Source: Sinorhizobium shofinae
Lineage (GTDB): Bacteria > Pseudomonadota > Alphaproteobacteria > Rhizobiales > Rhizobiaceae
DNA length: 64,000 bases
Assembly: GCA_001704765.1 (NCBI GenBank)
Contig: MBFK01000150.1
Coordinates: 1-64,000, forward strand
Direction: 5' to 3'
In this document: piece after piece, positions 34,532 through 42,970 of the stretch
Layout of the letters: the number at the start of each line of letters is the position of its first letter
Position numbering within the stretch: the stretch's first letter is position 1
Notes under the pieces: generated by a model
Databases searched by the model: none
Seen by the model: only the letters and a program-made list of their open reading frames with translations
Told to the model about the DNA's origin: nothing
Position numbers and translations under genes: made by a program

Positions 34532-36145
34532 TCAGCCGCCGACACCGGCGGTTTTCTCCTGATGGATCTCGATCAGCGACGGACCCGACCGCGAAGCCGC
34601 ATCTGCCAGCGCGCGCGACAGGTCCTCGATGTTCGCCAGCCGCTCGGCCGGGACGCCATAGGCCCCGGCAGTCATCAGGAAATCCGGCGCTGAAGGCTTC
34701 ACGCCTTCCGGGGTGACCCCGGCCTCGACCATGTAGGATTCGATTTCCTGGTAGCCGTCATTATTCCAGACGAGAAAGATTACTCTCACCGCGGCATCGA
34801 CCGCCGAGCCGATCTCGGCCAGCGAAAACTGGAAGCCCCCATCGCCGACGAGGCAGACGACGGGCCTCGTGCGGTCGGCAACCGCGGCGCCAACCGCTGA
34901 CGGAGGGGCGTAGCCGAGCGAGCCATAGCCGGTGGCGGAATTGAACCAGGCGCGCTGCCGCGGCGCATCGCAATAGAGATTACCGGCATAGACGGCCTGG
35001 GTCGAATCGCCGACGATGGTGCAGTCCGGGAGTGCCTTGTAGATCAAGTCGATCACACCGATTTCGGCACGCATCTTTGCTGTCAGTTCCTTCAAGGCCG
35101 CCTTACGCGCCGCATCGGCCCTCGACGCGCCGTCCTTTGCTGCCGTGTGGCCAGGCAGGAAGCCCAGCATGCCCGCCGTCGCCGCCTTTGCCCCGGAAAG
35201 GATCGACAGCGCCGCCTGCGGCCCGCGCGCCAGCTGCGCGGCGTCAATATCGGTGCGGATCAGGTTGCGGAGCACGGGAAAGCCGCCATCGGCATGGAGG
35301 TCGTAGTCGGTCTGGCCCATCTCGGTGCCGAGCGCCAGCACGATATCCGCGTCGCGCAGCAAGGCGCGGACGGCCTTGAGGCTCGGGCTCGCCGGCACGC
35401 GCAGTGGATGGCCGGCCAGCATGCCGCGGGCATTGACGGTCGTCACCACTGGCGCACCGATCTGCTCGGCGAGCGCGAGCACCTCCGTCTCCGCCGTCAG
35501 TGCGCCGCCACCGCAGAGAATGACGGGGCGCGAGGCTTCGGCGCAGAGAATCGCCGCCCTCTGCAAGGTTTCGCTGTCAGAGCGCGGGCGGGTCGCCGCA
35601 GCGGGCTTTGTCTCCCTGCTTTCTATCCTCTCGGCCATCACATCGGTCGGAATCTCGATATGCACGGGCCCGGGCCGACCGGAAAGCAGCACCGCAAAGG
35701 CACGGTCGACGACCAGCGGCAGGTCGGTCGGATTGATGAGCGTGTGCGAATAGAGCGCCAGGGTCTTCATCATCCCGTGCTGGTCGGGCAGTTCGTGCAG
35801 CAGGCCGCGGCCGTGCCCCAGCGAGTCGCGTCGGTTGACGCCGGAAATGACCAGCATCGGGATCGAGTCCTGCCGCGCCTGCGCCATCGCCGTGATCGTG
35901 TTGGTGAGACCCGGCCCGGTGATCACAAGCGCCACGCCCGGCTTGCCGCTGACGCGCGCATAGCCGTCGGCCATGAAGCCGGCACCCTGTTCGTGGCGCG
36001 GCGTGACGTGGCGGATTTTCGATGCGGCCAGGCCGCGATAGAGCTCGACGGTGTGCACGCCGGGAATGCCGAACACGACCTCAACGCCATTTGCCTCGAG
36101 CAGATCGACGAGGACCTCGCCGACGGTTTTCATTTCGGAGTTCAT
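34532..36145 (-). CDS. aruI: TPP-dependent decarboxylase, probable 2-ketoarginine (5-guanidino-2-oxopentanoate) decarboxylase
   Basis: A 537-residue member of the acetolactate synthase/pyruvate oxidase superfamily. The TPP-activating glutamate is in the RHEQGAGFMADGYAR segment near residue 51. The TPP-magnesium motif GDGGFQFSLAEI...NNDGY is near residues 430-460. Its placement next to an arginine:pyruvate-transaminase-like gene and a basic amino acid transporter points to AruI, which decarboxylates 2-ketoarginine to 4-guanidinobutyraldehyde. Related acetolactate-synthase-like functions cannot be excluded. The start is supported by AGGGAG 9 bases upstream. It is third in a TetR-aminotransferase-decarboxylase operon. 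Confidence 0.75.
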   Translation of the reverse strand: MNSEMKTVGEVLVDLLEANGVEVVFGIPGVHTVELYRGLAASKIRHVTPRHEQGAGFMADGYARVSGKPGVALVITGPGLTNTITAMAQARQDSIPMLVISGVNRRDSLGHGRGLLHELPDQHGMMKTLALYSHTLINPTDLPLVVDRAFAVLLSGRPGPVHIEIPTDVMAERIESRETKPAAATRPRSDSETLQRAAILCAEASRPVILCGGGALTAETEVLALAEQIGAPVVTTVNARGMLAGHPLRVPASPSLKAVRALLRDADIVLALGTEMGQTDYDLHADGGFPVLRNLIRTDIDAAQLARGPQAALSILSGAKAATAGMLGFLPGHTAAKDGASRADAARKAALKELTAKMRAEIGVIDLIYKALPDCTIVGDSTQAVYAGNLYCDAPRQRAWFNSATGYGSLGYAPPSAVGAAVADRTRPVVCLVGDGGFQFSLAEIGSAVDAAVRVIFLVWNNDGYQEIESYMVEAGVTPEGVKPSAPDFLMTAGAYGVPAERLANIEDLSRALADAASRSGPSLIEIHQEKTAGVGG

Positions 36146-36225
36146 GCGCGGCGCTCCCTGCGGCTCTGCATGATTCCTTAAATCGCAATCGATTTGAGGA
36201 CAAAATCACGCAGCGATTAAAAGTG

Positions 36226-37434
36226 CTACAGCGACCTTTGCGCGCCTGAATAGGCGCGCGGCGCTGTAGCGCAGCGTTCGGCGAGAGCGGCGATACGCCG
36301 GCATGCCTCGTCGATCGCCTCATCCGGTACAGTCAGGCTTACCCTGATGAAATCCTGCGCCTGCTCACCGAAGGACGACCCCGGCATCACCGCCACGCTT
36401 TCCTCTTCGAGCAGTGCCCAGGCGAAGGCCTCGCCCGAAAGCCCTGTACCGGCGACGTCGATCAGCGCGAACATACCGGCCTCCGGCGGCAGAACCGAGA
36501 CGCCCGGCGTCCGTGCGAGAGCGACCGCTATCCGACCGGCGCGCCGCTTGTAAGCCTCGCGCATCTGCCTCGCCGTATCGATCTGATGCGTCAGCGCATA
36601 GGCGGTCATGTCGGCAATGAATGGCTGCTGACCGAAAAGCATCGTTTCCGACACCGGCAGGAGGCGTTCAGTAAACTCGGCCGGACCGACGGCCCAGCCG
36701 CTGCGGAAACCGGGGGCGGCGTGCGACTTCGAAATGGAAGAGACGACCACGGTGCGCTCGGCGAGATCCGGATTGTCGAAGGGCGATGCGAAGACGGCGT
36801 CGAAGACCAGTTGCTCATAGACCTCGTCGCAGACGATCCAGAGATCGTGGCGGCGCGCGACCTCACCGATTGCCGCGATTTCTGCCTCCGTCAGCACCGC
36901 ACCTGTCGGATTGTGCGGCGTGTTCAGCAGAAGGACGCGACTGTTGGGCGCCACTGCCCGTTCCAGGTCTCCTGCCCGCATGTGAAAGCCGTGTTCCGGC
37001 TTCAGCGGCACGAGGACAGGATGGGCTCCGGTCGAGCGGATGACGCCTTCATAAGTGGCATAGAGCGGATCACCGACGAGCACGCCGTCGCCGGCCTCGG
37101 TCAGCCCCAGCATGACGGCGAAAAGCGCCGTCTGGGTGCCCGGAAAACAGAGAATGTTCTCCGCCGTAACATCGGCGCGGCGGCGACGGTATTTTTCCGC
37201 GAGCGCGGCGACCAGGGCGGGCTCGCCGCGGCCGTTCGAATAGCGGTAGCGCCCGGCATCCATGGCGCGCTGGCACTCGTCGAGAAGAGCGCGGTCGGGC
37301 GGCAAGTCAGGCTCGCCGATGGTGAGCTCGATGAGATCCGCGCCGCTTGCCTTCAACTGCCGCGCCCGAATGTGCAGCGACCATTTTCCGGAGCCAAGAT
37401 CCGCCAGGCGCGAGGTGATCGACGCGTAACGCAT
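36226..37434 (-). CDS. aruH: PLP aminotransferase, probable arginine:pyruvate transaminase
   Basis: A 402-residue class I/II aminotransferase. It has the substrate segment IGEPDLPPD near residue 39, YRYSNGRGEPALVAALA, NTPHNPTGAVLTEAE, DEVYEQLVFD, the PLP lysine in SSISKSHAAPGFRSGW, and the tail arginine in QDFIRVSLTVP. The overall match to Pseudomonas AruH, together with adjacent AruI-like and arginine-type transporter genes, supports arginine transamination to 2-ketoarginine. An aspartate or other transaminase is the alternative. It starts 18 bp after the TetR gene stops. Confidence 0.75.
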   Translation of the reverse strand: MRYASITSRLADLGSGKWSLHIRARQLKASGADLIELTIGEPDLPPDRALLDECQRAMDAGRYRYSNGRGEPALVAALAEKYRRRRADVTAENILCFPGTQTALFAVMLGLTEAGDGVLVGDPLYATYEGVIRSTGAHPVLVPLKPEHGFHMRAGDLERAVAPNSRVLLLNTPHNPTGAVLTEAEIAAIGEVARRHDLWIVCDEVYEQLVFDAVFASPFDNPDLAERTVVVSSISKSHAAPGFRSGWAVGPAEFTERLLPVSETMLFGQQPFIADMTAYALTHQIDTARQMREAYKRRAGRIAVALARTPGVSVLPPEAGMFALIDVAGTGLSGEAFAWALLEEESVAVMPGSSFGEQAQDFIRVSLTVPDEAIDEACRRIAALAERCATAPRAYSGAQRSL

Positions 37435-37452
37435 GGTGCCTTCTCCCGTCTC

Positions 37453-38067
37453 TTATTCTTCTATCTGCAGGCCGAGCAGCGCCTCGACAGACGCCATGGC
37501 AATGCTGACAAGTTCGCCGTCGCGGAAAAGATCGCCGGCAAGGCAACCTTCCACCCAGAGCCCGTCAACAAGACCGTTGATCGCGATTGCGTAGCGGCGG
37601 CATTCCTCCGGACTCGCGGCGCGCCCCTTCGCCGCGAGGAAATCGCTCAATAGGTCCTGCAGGGCGTTCCGAAAGGCGAGATAGCCTTCGCGGTGGATCT
37701 CGGCGAGCACCGGATCGACCCGCACCTGGCTGATGAAGGCGGCCCAGAGCGAGACGCTGCGGCTGTCGGCCACCGGCTCCGTCAGGTTGATGGCGATGAA
37801 ATCCTTGAGCCGCGTCGTCGGATCGCCCGCCACGTTCTTGGCCTTTTCGGTGAGCGAGGCAATGACGGCGCGATAGGCTTCGGCAACCATCTGATCCTTC
37901 GATTCGAAGTAGTGGCGGACGAGCCCTGCGGTGACGCCGGCGCGCACCGCGATCTGCCGGACCGTCGCACCCTTCAGGCCGAATTCCGATATGCAGTCGA
38001 GCGTCGCCTCGATCAGTTCCTGGCGGCGTTCGCCTTCCGGAGCGCGGTGAAAGCTGCGGCGGCTCAC
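37453..38067 (-). CDS. TetR/AcrR-family regulator, BetI-like
   Basis: A 204-residue one-domain-plus-ligand-binding regulator. The helix-turn-helix is at residues 16-62 (ATVRQIAVRAGVTAGLVRHYF). The C-terminal half resembles the BetI type (VSLWAAFISQVRVDPVLAEIH). The start is a GTG with GGAGG 5-6 bases upstream. It is the first gene of the leftward aruHI unit and lies divergent from the transporter operon, so it probably controls both, perhaps through the palindrome at 38192. The ligand is unknown; an arginine-derived keto acid is a plausible guess. Confidence 0.86.
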   Translation of the reverse strand: MSRRSFHRAPEGERRQELIEATLDCISEFGLKGATVRQIAVRAGVTAGLVRHYFESKDQMVAEAYRAVIASLTEKAKNVAGDPTTRLKDFIAINLTEPVADSRSVSLWAAFISQVRVDPVLAEIHREGYLAFRNALQDLLSDFLAAKGRAASPEECRRYAIAINGLVDGLWVEGCLAGDLFRDGELVSIAMASVEALLGLQIEE

Positions 38068-38191
38068 GGCTGCCTCCAGACCGCAGAGCCTCGCGGCCCG
38101 ATCGTCGTTGTCTGCGGACCGGATGGGCTCATGCGCTGCTCCTGCGGGTTGCTGTTTTGGGTGAGGGCCGCTGAAAAATCAGCAACGAAGT

Positions 38192-38211
38192 TATTATACA
38201 CTTGAATAATA
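38192..38211. promoter_or_regulatory. Candidate operator palindrome in the divergent TetR/ABC region
   Basis: TATTAT (38192-38197) and ATAATA (38206-38211) form perfect 6-bp arms around 8 bases (ACACTTGA), of which two pairs also match. The AT-rich palindrome is conspicuous in a GC-rich neighbourhood and sits in the middle of the 274-bp divergent gap, where a TetR operator and promoters are expected. Confidence 0.45.
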
Positions 38212-38341
38212 GCGGCACAAGTGCAACCATGCCGGCCGTGAAACAGCGTGACAAGCCGAAGATGCTGCACGAAAGAACGACCAGGGGAACTGTTTTCATG
38301 CCATCAGCGAAAGCTCTACGAGCCACCGGAGCCGCGTGTCG

Positions 38342-39115
38342 ATGACGGACGCGGCCCAAGCAATTGCGGTCACTGACCTCCACAAGCGTTTCGGGCCATT
38401 GGAAGTGCTGAAGGGCGTATCGCTGAACGCCCGGCAGGGCGACGTCATCGCTATCATCGGCGGCAGCGGCTCGGGGAAATCGACCTTTCTGCGCTGCATC
38501 AACATGCTGGAATTACCCTCGGCCGGGCGGGTCTGCGTCCATGGCGAAGAAATCCGCATGAAGCCGGACGGCAAAGGCGGGCTGATGCCCGCCGATCGCA
38601 AGCAGGTCCAGCGCATCCGCGCCCAGCTCGGCATGGTCTTCCAGAGCTTCAACCTTTGGCAGCACATGACGATCCTCGAAAACGTGATCGAGGCTCCGGT
38701 CCACGTGCTCGGCAAATCCAAGACCGAAGCGGTGGAAATGGCGGAGAAGCTGCTGCGCCGCGTCGGGCTCTACGAGAAGCGCGACGCCTATCCGGCCTTT
38801 CTTTCGGGCGGCCAGCAGCAGCGCGCCGCGATCGCTAGAGCGCTCGCCATTCAACCGCTTGTCATGCTCTTCGACGAGCCGACCTCGGCGCTCGATCCGG
38901 AGCTCGTCGGCGAGGTTCTCTCCGTGATCGGCGACCTTGCGCGCGAGAAACGGACGATGATCCTCGTCACCCACGAGATGAAGTTCGCCCGCGACGTCGC
39001 CAACCACATTGTCTTCCTGCACAACGGCATCATCGAGGAACAGGGGCCGCCCGAGGCGATCTTCGGTGCGCCCAAGTCCGAAAGGCTGAAGAAGTTCATC
39101 AGTTCAATTCATTGA
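38342..39115 (+). CDS. Amino acid ABC transporter ATPase
   Basis: A 257-residue ABC ATPase of the polar/basic amino acid group (HisP/AotP/ArgT-type). Walker A is GGSGSGKST near residues 41-49, the signature is LSGGQQQR, Walker B is VMLFDEP, and the switch histidine is in LVTHEMKFARDV. It energises uptake by the two permeases downstream. The start ATG 38342 has GGAG about 10 bases upstream, and a GTG at 38336 is too close to it. It opens the rightward operon, followed by the binding protein after 36 bp. Confidence 0.93.
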   Translation: MTDAAQAIAVTDLHKRFGPLEVLKGVSLNARQGDVIAIIGGSGSGKSTFLRCINMLELPSAGRVCVHGEEIRMKPDGKGGLMPADRKQVQRIRAQLGMVFQSFNLWQHMTILENVIEAPVHVLGKSKTEAVEMAEKLLRRVGLYEKRDAYPAFLSGGQQQRAAIARALAIQPLVMLFDEPTSALDPELVGEVLSVIGDLAREKRTMILVTHEMKFARDVANHIVFLHNGIIEEQGPPEAIFGAPKSERLKKFISSIH

Positions 39116-39151
39116 ATTCCGCAATGCTCAACAACCAAAAAAGGGAACAGC

Positions 39152-39934
39152 ATGAAGAAGACATTGAAGCTCCTGGCGCTCGCCGCCACTCTCTCAATCA
39201 CGGGCGTCGCCGCCGCCTCGGCCGAACAGGTCAAGGTTGGCATTGCCGCCGAACCCTATCCGCCCTTCACCTCGCCTGACGCGAACGGCAACTGGGAAGG
39301 CTGGGAGGTCGAGTTCATGAAGGCGATGTGCGTCGAGGCGAAGCTTGACTGCGTGATCACCCCCGTCGCCTGGGACGGCATCATCCCGGCGCTGACCGCC
39401 AAGAAGATCGACATGATCGTCGGCTCCATGTCGATCACCGCGGAGCGCCTGAAGACCATCGACTTCTCCGACAAGTACTACAACACGCCGACCGGCATCA
39501 TCGGCACCAGGGGCGAGGACATCAAGCCGACGCCCGAAGGCCTAGCCGGCAAGACGCTCGGCGTGCAGGTATCGACCGTGCACCAGGCCTATGCGACCAA
39601 GCACTTCGCCCCGGCCGGTGTTGAGATCAAGGAATACCAGACGCAGGACGAGGCCAACCAGGATCTCGCCGCCGGACGTCTCGACGCCGTGCAGGCCGAT
39701 GCGATCGCCCTCGACGCCTTCCTGAAGAGCGACCAGGGCAACGAATGCTGCGATTACAAAGGCGAAGTCGCCCAGGACGTCGACGTTCTCGGACCAGGCG
39801 TCGGCGTCGGACTGCGCAAGGGCGAGACGGAACTCAAGGACAAGATCAACGCGGCAATCAAGGCGATTCGTGCCAACGGCACCTACGACACCTTCTCGAA
39901 GAAGTACTTCGACTTCGACATCTACGGCGGCTAA
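39152..39934 (+). CDS. Basic amino acid ABC transporter periplasmic binding protein
   Basis: A 260-residue periplasmic SBP with a signal peptide (KKTLKLLALAATLSITGVAAASA). The mature domain starts near VKVGIAAEPYPPF. SBP_bac_3 features are GWEVEFMKAMC, VAWDGIIPALTAKKIDMIVGSMSIT, and the ligand-contact segments DFSDKYYNTP and AGRLDAVQAD. The pattern fits the lysine/arginine/ornithine and octopine/nopaline binding proteins, so a cationic amino acid is the probable ligand. A good site (AAGGGAA) precedes the ATG. The hairpin right after it probably lowers expression of the permeases relative to this gene. Confidence 0.92.
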   Translation: MKKTLKLLALAATLSITGVAAASAEQVKVGIAAEPYPPFTSPDANGNWEGWEVEFMKAMCVEAKLDCVITPVAWDGIIPALTAKKIDMIVGSMSITAERLKTIDFSDKYYNTPTGIIGTRGEDIKPTPEGLAGKTLGVQVSTVHQAYATKHFAPAGVEIKEYQTQDEANQDLAAGRLDAVQADAIALDAFLKSDQGNECCDYKGEVAQDVDVLGPGVGVGLRKGETELKDKINAAIKAIRANGTYDTFSKKYFDFDIYGG

Positions 39935-39944
39935 CCGCAGCCGG

Positions 39945-39966
39945 CCGGCGGTCCTAAGACCGCCGG
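39945..39966 (+). other. Intercistronic hairpin after the binding-protein gene
   Basis: CCGGCGGTC (39945-39953) pairs with GACCGCCGG (39958-39966) around CTAA, 10 bp after the stop codon, followed by a short TTTT (39974-39977). Such structures commonly limit read-through into permease genes and stabilise the upstream mRNA, giving excess binding protein. Confidence 0.75.
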
Positions 39967-39983
39967 TCGACGCTTTTAAGCTG

Positions 39984-40031
39984 GAGCGGGATGCGGGCGG
40001 AAAACCGCGCACACTTTTCCTTATCCCGCTC
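39984..40031. repeat. Palindromic intergenic repeat (RIME-like)
   Basis: GAGCGGGAT (39984-39992) and ATCCCGCTC (40023-40031) are outer arms around an inner GCGG-aaaa-CCGC palindrome. The motif with AAAACCGC and TTTTCC between arms resembles the Rhizobium-type intergenic mosaic elements. A similar unit occurs at 54079-54115, which matches this one over most of 37 positions. Confidence 0.6.
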
Positions 40032-40048
40032 TGAAGAACGAGGTTGCC

Positions 40049-40774
40049 ATGGCCGCCGATTCCTTCATCAACTGGAGCCTGCTCGCACTCGCAGCGCCCG
40101 GCTGGGGCGGTGTTCTGCTGCAGGGCTTCCTGCATTCGGTCGAGATCGCCGTCGGCGGCTATGCGCTCGGGCTGATGCTCGGCGTCGGCGGCGCCTTCGG
40201 CAAGCTCTATGGCGGACCGGTGCTGCGCGACCTGCTCGAGTGCTATACGACCATCGTGCGGGCCGTTCCCGAGCTCGTCCTTATCCTGCTTCTCTATTAT
40301 GCCGGTACCGACCTCCTGAACCAGTTTCTCGGCGCCATGGGTTTCGAGACCGTCGATATCAGCGGCCTGATGGCGGGCATCTTCGTCATTGGGGTCGTGC
40401 AGGGCGCCTATTCGACCGAGGTGCTGCGCGGCGCGATCAAGGCGGTGCCCGCCGGGCAGATCGAGGCGGCGCGCGCCTACGGCATGTCGCCGGCCAAGGT
40501 TCTGCGGCGCATTACCCTGCCCGCGATGTTGCCCTATGCGATTCCCGGCCTTGCCAATCTCTGGCTGATCGCCACCAAGGACACGGCGCTGCTTGCCGTC
40601 GTCGGCTTCAGCGAACTGACGCTCGTCACGCGCCAGGCGGCCGGCACCACCAAGGCCTATTTCCTCTTCTTCTGCGCGGCGGGCGCGCTCTATCTCGCCC
40701 TGACCCTCGTCTCGAACCTTTTCATCGGCGTCATCGAACGGCACGCCCGGCGCGGCTTCGCGGAGCAGCGATGA
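40049..40774 (+). CDS. Amino acid ABC transporter permease (HisQ/AotQ-type)
   Basis: A 241-residue inner-membrane permease with about five transmembrane segments. The cytosolic EAA loop reads EAARAYGMSPAKVLRRITLPAMLP near residue 150, which docks onto the ATPase. Polar amino acid permease features include TTIVRAVPELVLILLLYY. It pairs with the next permease: stop and start overlap as ATGA (40771-40774), so their expression is coupled. Confidence 0.92.
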   Translation: MAADSFINWSLLALAAPGWGGVLLQGFLHSVEIAVGGYALGLMLGVGGAFGKLYGGPVLRDLLECYTTIVRAVPELVLILLLYYAGTDLLNQFLGAMGFETVDISGLMAGIFVIGVVQGAYSTEVLRGAIKAVPAGQIEAARAYGMSPAKVLRRITLPAMLPYAIPGLANLWLIATKDTALLAVVGFSELTLVTRQAAGTTKAYFLFFCAAGALYLALTLVSNLFIGVIERHARRGFAEQR

Positions 40775-41595
40775 CCGACGAAACGACCCACGCACTCGCG
40801 CTCGTCCCCGAAGACCTTCCCAAGGCGGAGAGCTTCCTCAAGCCGCATCGCATCGTCCTGATGCTCCTCTTCCTGGCGCTCGTCGTTGCAGTCGCCGTGT
40901 TCATGCGCTGGGACTGGCTGCCGCGCTACCTGCCAAGGCTCGGCTCCGGGATCCTCGTCAGCCTGGCAATGCTGTTCAGCACCGCCATCCTGGGCTTCCT
41001 GCTCGCCGTTCCGCTCGGGCTCGTCCAGGTGACCGGCCCCTGGTTCCTCAAAGCCCCTGCCCGTCTGTTCTGCACTGTGATCCGCGGAACGCCGCTGCTA
41101 TTGCAGCTCTGGCTGCTCTATTACGGGCTCGGTTCGCTCTTTCCCCAGTTCCCTGCGATCCGTCATTCCTTCCTCTGGCCCTATCTGCGCGAGGCGTGGC
41201 CCTATGGGTTGGCGGCGCTGACGCTCTCCTTCGCCGCCTATGAGGGGGAAGTGATGCGCGGCGCCTTTGCCGGCGTGCCGCAGGGCGAGTTGGAAGCGGC
41301 GCGCGCCTATGGCATGGGACGCTGGACGATGTTCCGGCGCATCTGGCTGCCCCGCGCAGTCCACCGGGCCCTTCCGACGCTCAACGGCGAGACGGTGCTG
41401 CAGCTCAAGTCGACGCCGCTCGTTGCGACCATCACCGTGATCGACGTCTATGCTGTGATCTCCAAGGTGCGGCAGGAAACCTATCTCACCTACGAGCCGC
41501 TGCTACTGCTGGCGCTCATCTATATGTGTCTGACCGGAATTCTGGTCGTCACCTTCCGCTATTTCGAAAATCGCATCCCAACCCGTGGTGCCTGA
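40771..41595 (+). CDS. Amino acid ABC transporter permease (HisM/AotM-type)
   Basis: A 274-residue second permease of the importer. A cytosolic N-terminal extension (about 25 residues) is followed by five or six transmembrane segments. The EAA loop is EAARAYGMGRWTMFRRIWLP near residue 175. FCTVIRGTPLLLQLWLLYYG is the conserved second-span region of polar amino acid permeases. It is directly followed (1 bp) by the amidohydrolase gene, whose co-expression suggests processing of the imported compound. Confidence 0.92.
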   Translation: MTDETTHALALVPEDLPKAESFLKPHRIVLMLLFLALVVAVAVFMRWDWLPRYLPRLGSGILVSLAMLFSTAILGFLLAVPLGLVQVTGPWFLKAPARLFCTVIRGTPLLLQLWLLYYGLGSLFPQFPAIRHSFLWPYLREAWPYGLAALTLSFAAYEGEVMRGAFAGVPQGELEAARAYGMGRWTMFRRIWLPRAVHRALPTLNGETVLQLKSTPLVATITVIDVYAVISKVRQETYLTYEPLLLLALIYMCLTGILVVTFRYFENRIPTRGA

Positions 41596-41596
41596 C

Positions 41597-42766
41597 ATGA
41601 AAATTTCCGCTGCGATCAGCAATGCCCTGCCGGAACTCGTCGCCATCCGCCGCGACCTGCACGCACATCCCGAATTAGGATTGGAAGAACGCCGCACGTC
41701 GGCCTTCATCGCACGCCATCTCGAAGCGCTTGGCTACACGGTGACGACAGGCCTTGCGAAAACCGGCGTCGTCGGCGCGCTCAAGAACGGCACCAGCACA
41801 CGCTCGATCGGCATCCGTGCCGACATCGACGCGCTGCCGATCCACGAGGAAACCGGCCTCGACTACGCCAGCAGGACGCCGGGGCTGATGCATGCCTGCG
41901 GCCATGACGGCCACACGGCGATGCTGCTGGGTGCCGCCCGTGCGCTTGCCGAGCGCCGGAATTTCGATGGCACCGTCCACCTGATCTTCCAGCCGGCCGA
42001 GGAGAATTTCGGCGGCGCGAAGATCATGATCGACGAAGGACTGTTCGACAAATTCCCCTGCGACGCGGTCTTCGCGCTCCACAATGAGCCGAACCTGCCC
42101 TTCGGGCAGTTCGCGTTGCGCGAAGGCCCGATCGGGGCCGCCGTCGACGAGGCGCGGATCACCGTTCACGGCCGCGGCGGTCACGGCGCCGAACCGCAGG
42201 AGACGGCCGATCCGATCGTCTGCGGCGCGAGCATCGTCATGGCGCTGCAGACGATCGTCGCCCGCAACATCCATCCGATGGACCCGGCGGTCGTCACCGT
42301 AGGCGCCTTCCATGCTGGCTCGGCGAGCAACATCATCCCCGAGCGAGCCGAAATCATCGTCGGCATCCGCTCCTTCGATCCGGCCGTTCGCGACGAGCTC
42401 GAGCGTCGCATTCGGACGATCGCCGCGGCACAGGCGGCAAGCTTCGGCATGCGTGCGACCGTCGATTACCAACGAAGTTATGACGCGACCATCAATCACA
42501 AGGCGGAAACGGATTTCGTCCGCGATCTTGCCATCCGCTTTGCCGGTGCGGACAAGGTCGTCGACCTCGCACGCCCATACATGGGCAGTGAAGACTTCGC
42601 CCATATGCTCAAGGAAAGGCCCGGCACCTACTACTTCCTGGGATCGCGAGTGACCGGTGAGGAGAAGCCGCTCCACCACCCCGGCTACAACTTCAACGAC
42701 GATCTGCTGCCGATCGGGGCCGCCTTCTGGACGGAGCTTGCCGAGGCGTATCTCGCCCGCCCATAG
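41597..42766 (+). CDS. M20-family amidohydrolase (hippurate hydrolase/aminoacylase-like)
   Basis: A 389-residue zinc-dependent peptidase of the M20D type that cleaves N-acyl amino acids. Metal ligands are in HACGHDGHTAML (Cys101, His103), the general base and ligand in QPAEENFGG (about 136-144), and the ligand His near HGRGGHGAEPQ. The dimerisation domain fills about 180-290. The ATG at 41597 begins one base after the permease stop, so it is the last gene of the transporter operon. The substrate is not known. An N-acylated or carboxyalkylated basic amino acid fits the transporter. Confidence 0.88.
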   Translation: MKISAAISNALPELVAIRRDLHAHPELGLEERRTSAFIARHLEALGYTVTTGLAKTGVVGALKNGTSTRSIGIRADIDALPIHEETGLDYASRTPGLMHACGHDGHTAMLLGAARALAERRNFDGTVHLIFQPAEENFGGAKIMIDEGLFDKFPCDAVFALHNEPNLPFGQFALREGPIGAAVDEARITVHGRGGHGAEPQETADPIVCGASIVMALQTIVARNIHPMDPAVVTVGAFHAGSASNIIPERAEIIVGIRSFDPAVRDELERRIRTIAAAQAASFGMRATVDYQRSYDATINHKAETDFVRDLAIRFAGADKVVDLARPYMGSEDFAHMLKERPGTYYFLGSRVTGEEKPLHHPGYNFNDDLLPIGAAFWTELAEAYLARP

Positions 42767-42970
42767 ACTGCCCGTCGGTCCAAATGCCACAGGCGAAACA
42801 TTGCCGCAGTGTGACAACGTGGCGGGCGGCCCGTCATTGACCTTTGGCAATTCTGCATCAGATTCGATCACACGATGAAGTTGAGCGACAGACGCTCGAT
42901 CGACAAACGACTCGCGGGATGCAAAGGCCCTTTGCCCCCGCCTGACGGCTCCGGCTGAGAGGATCGCGCC

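Noticed and set aside
42918-42935. GCAAAGG/CCCTTTGC palindrome before cydA considered as an operator or terminator
   Set aside because: The arms are almost contiguous, leaving no loop, and no T run or known FNR/FixK-type box is present, so there is no basis to assign a function.
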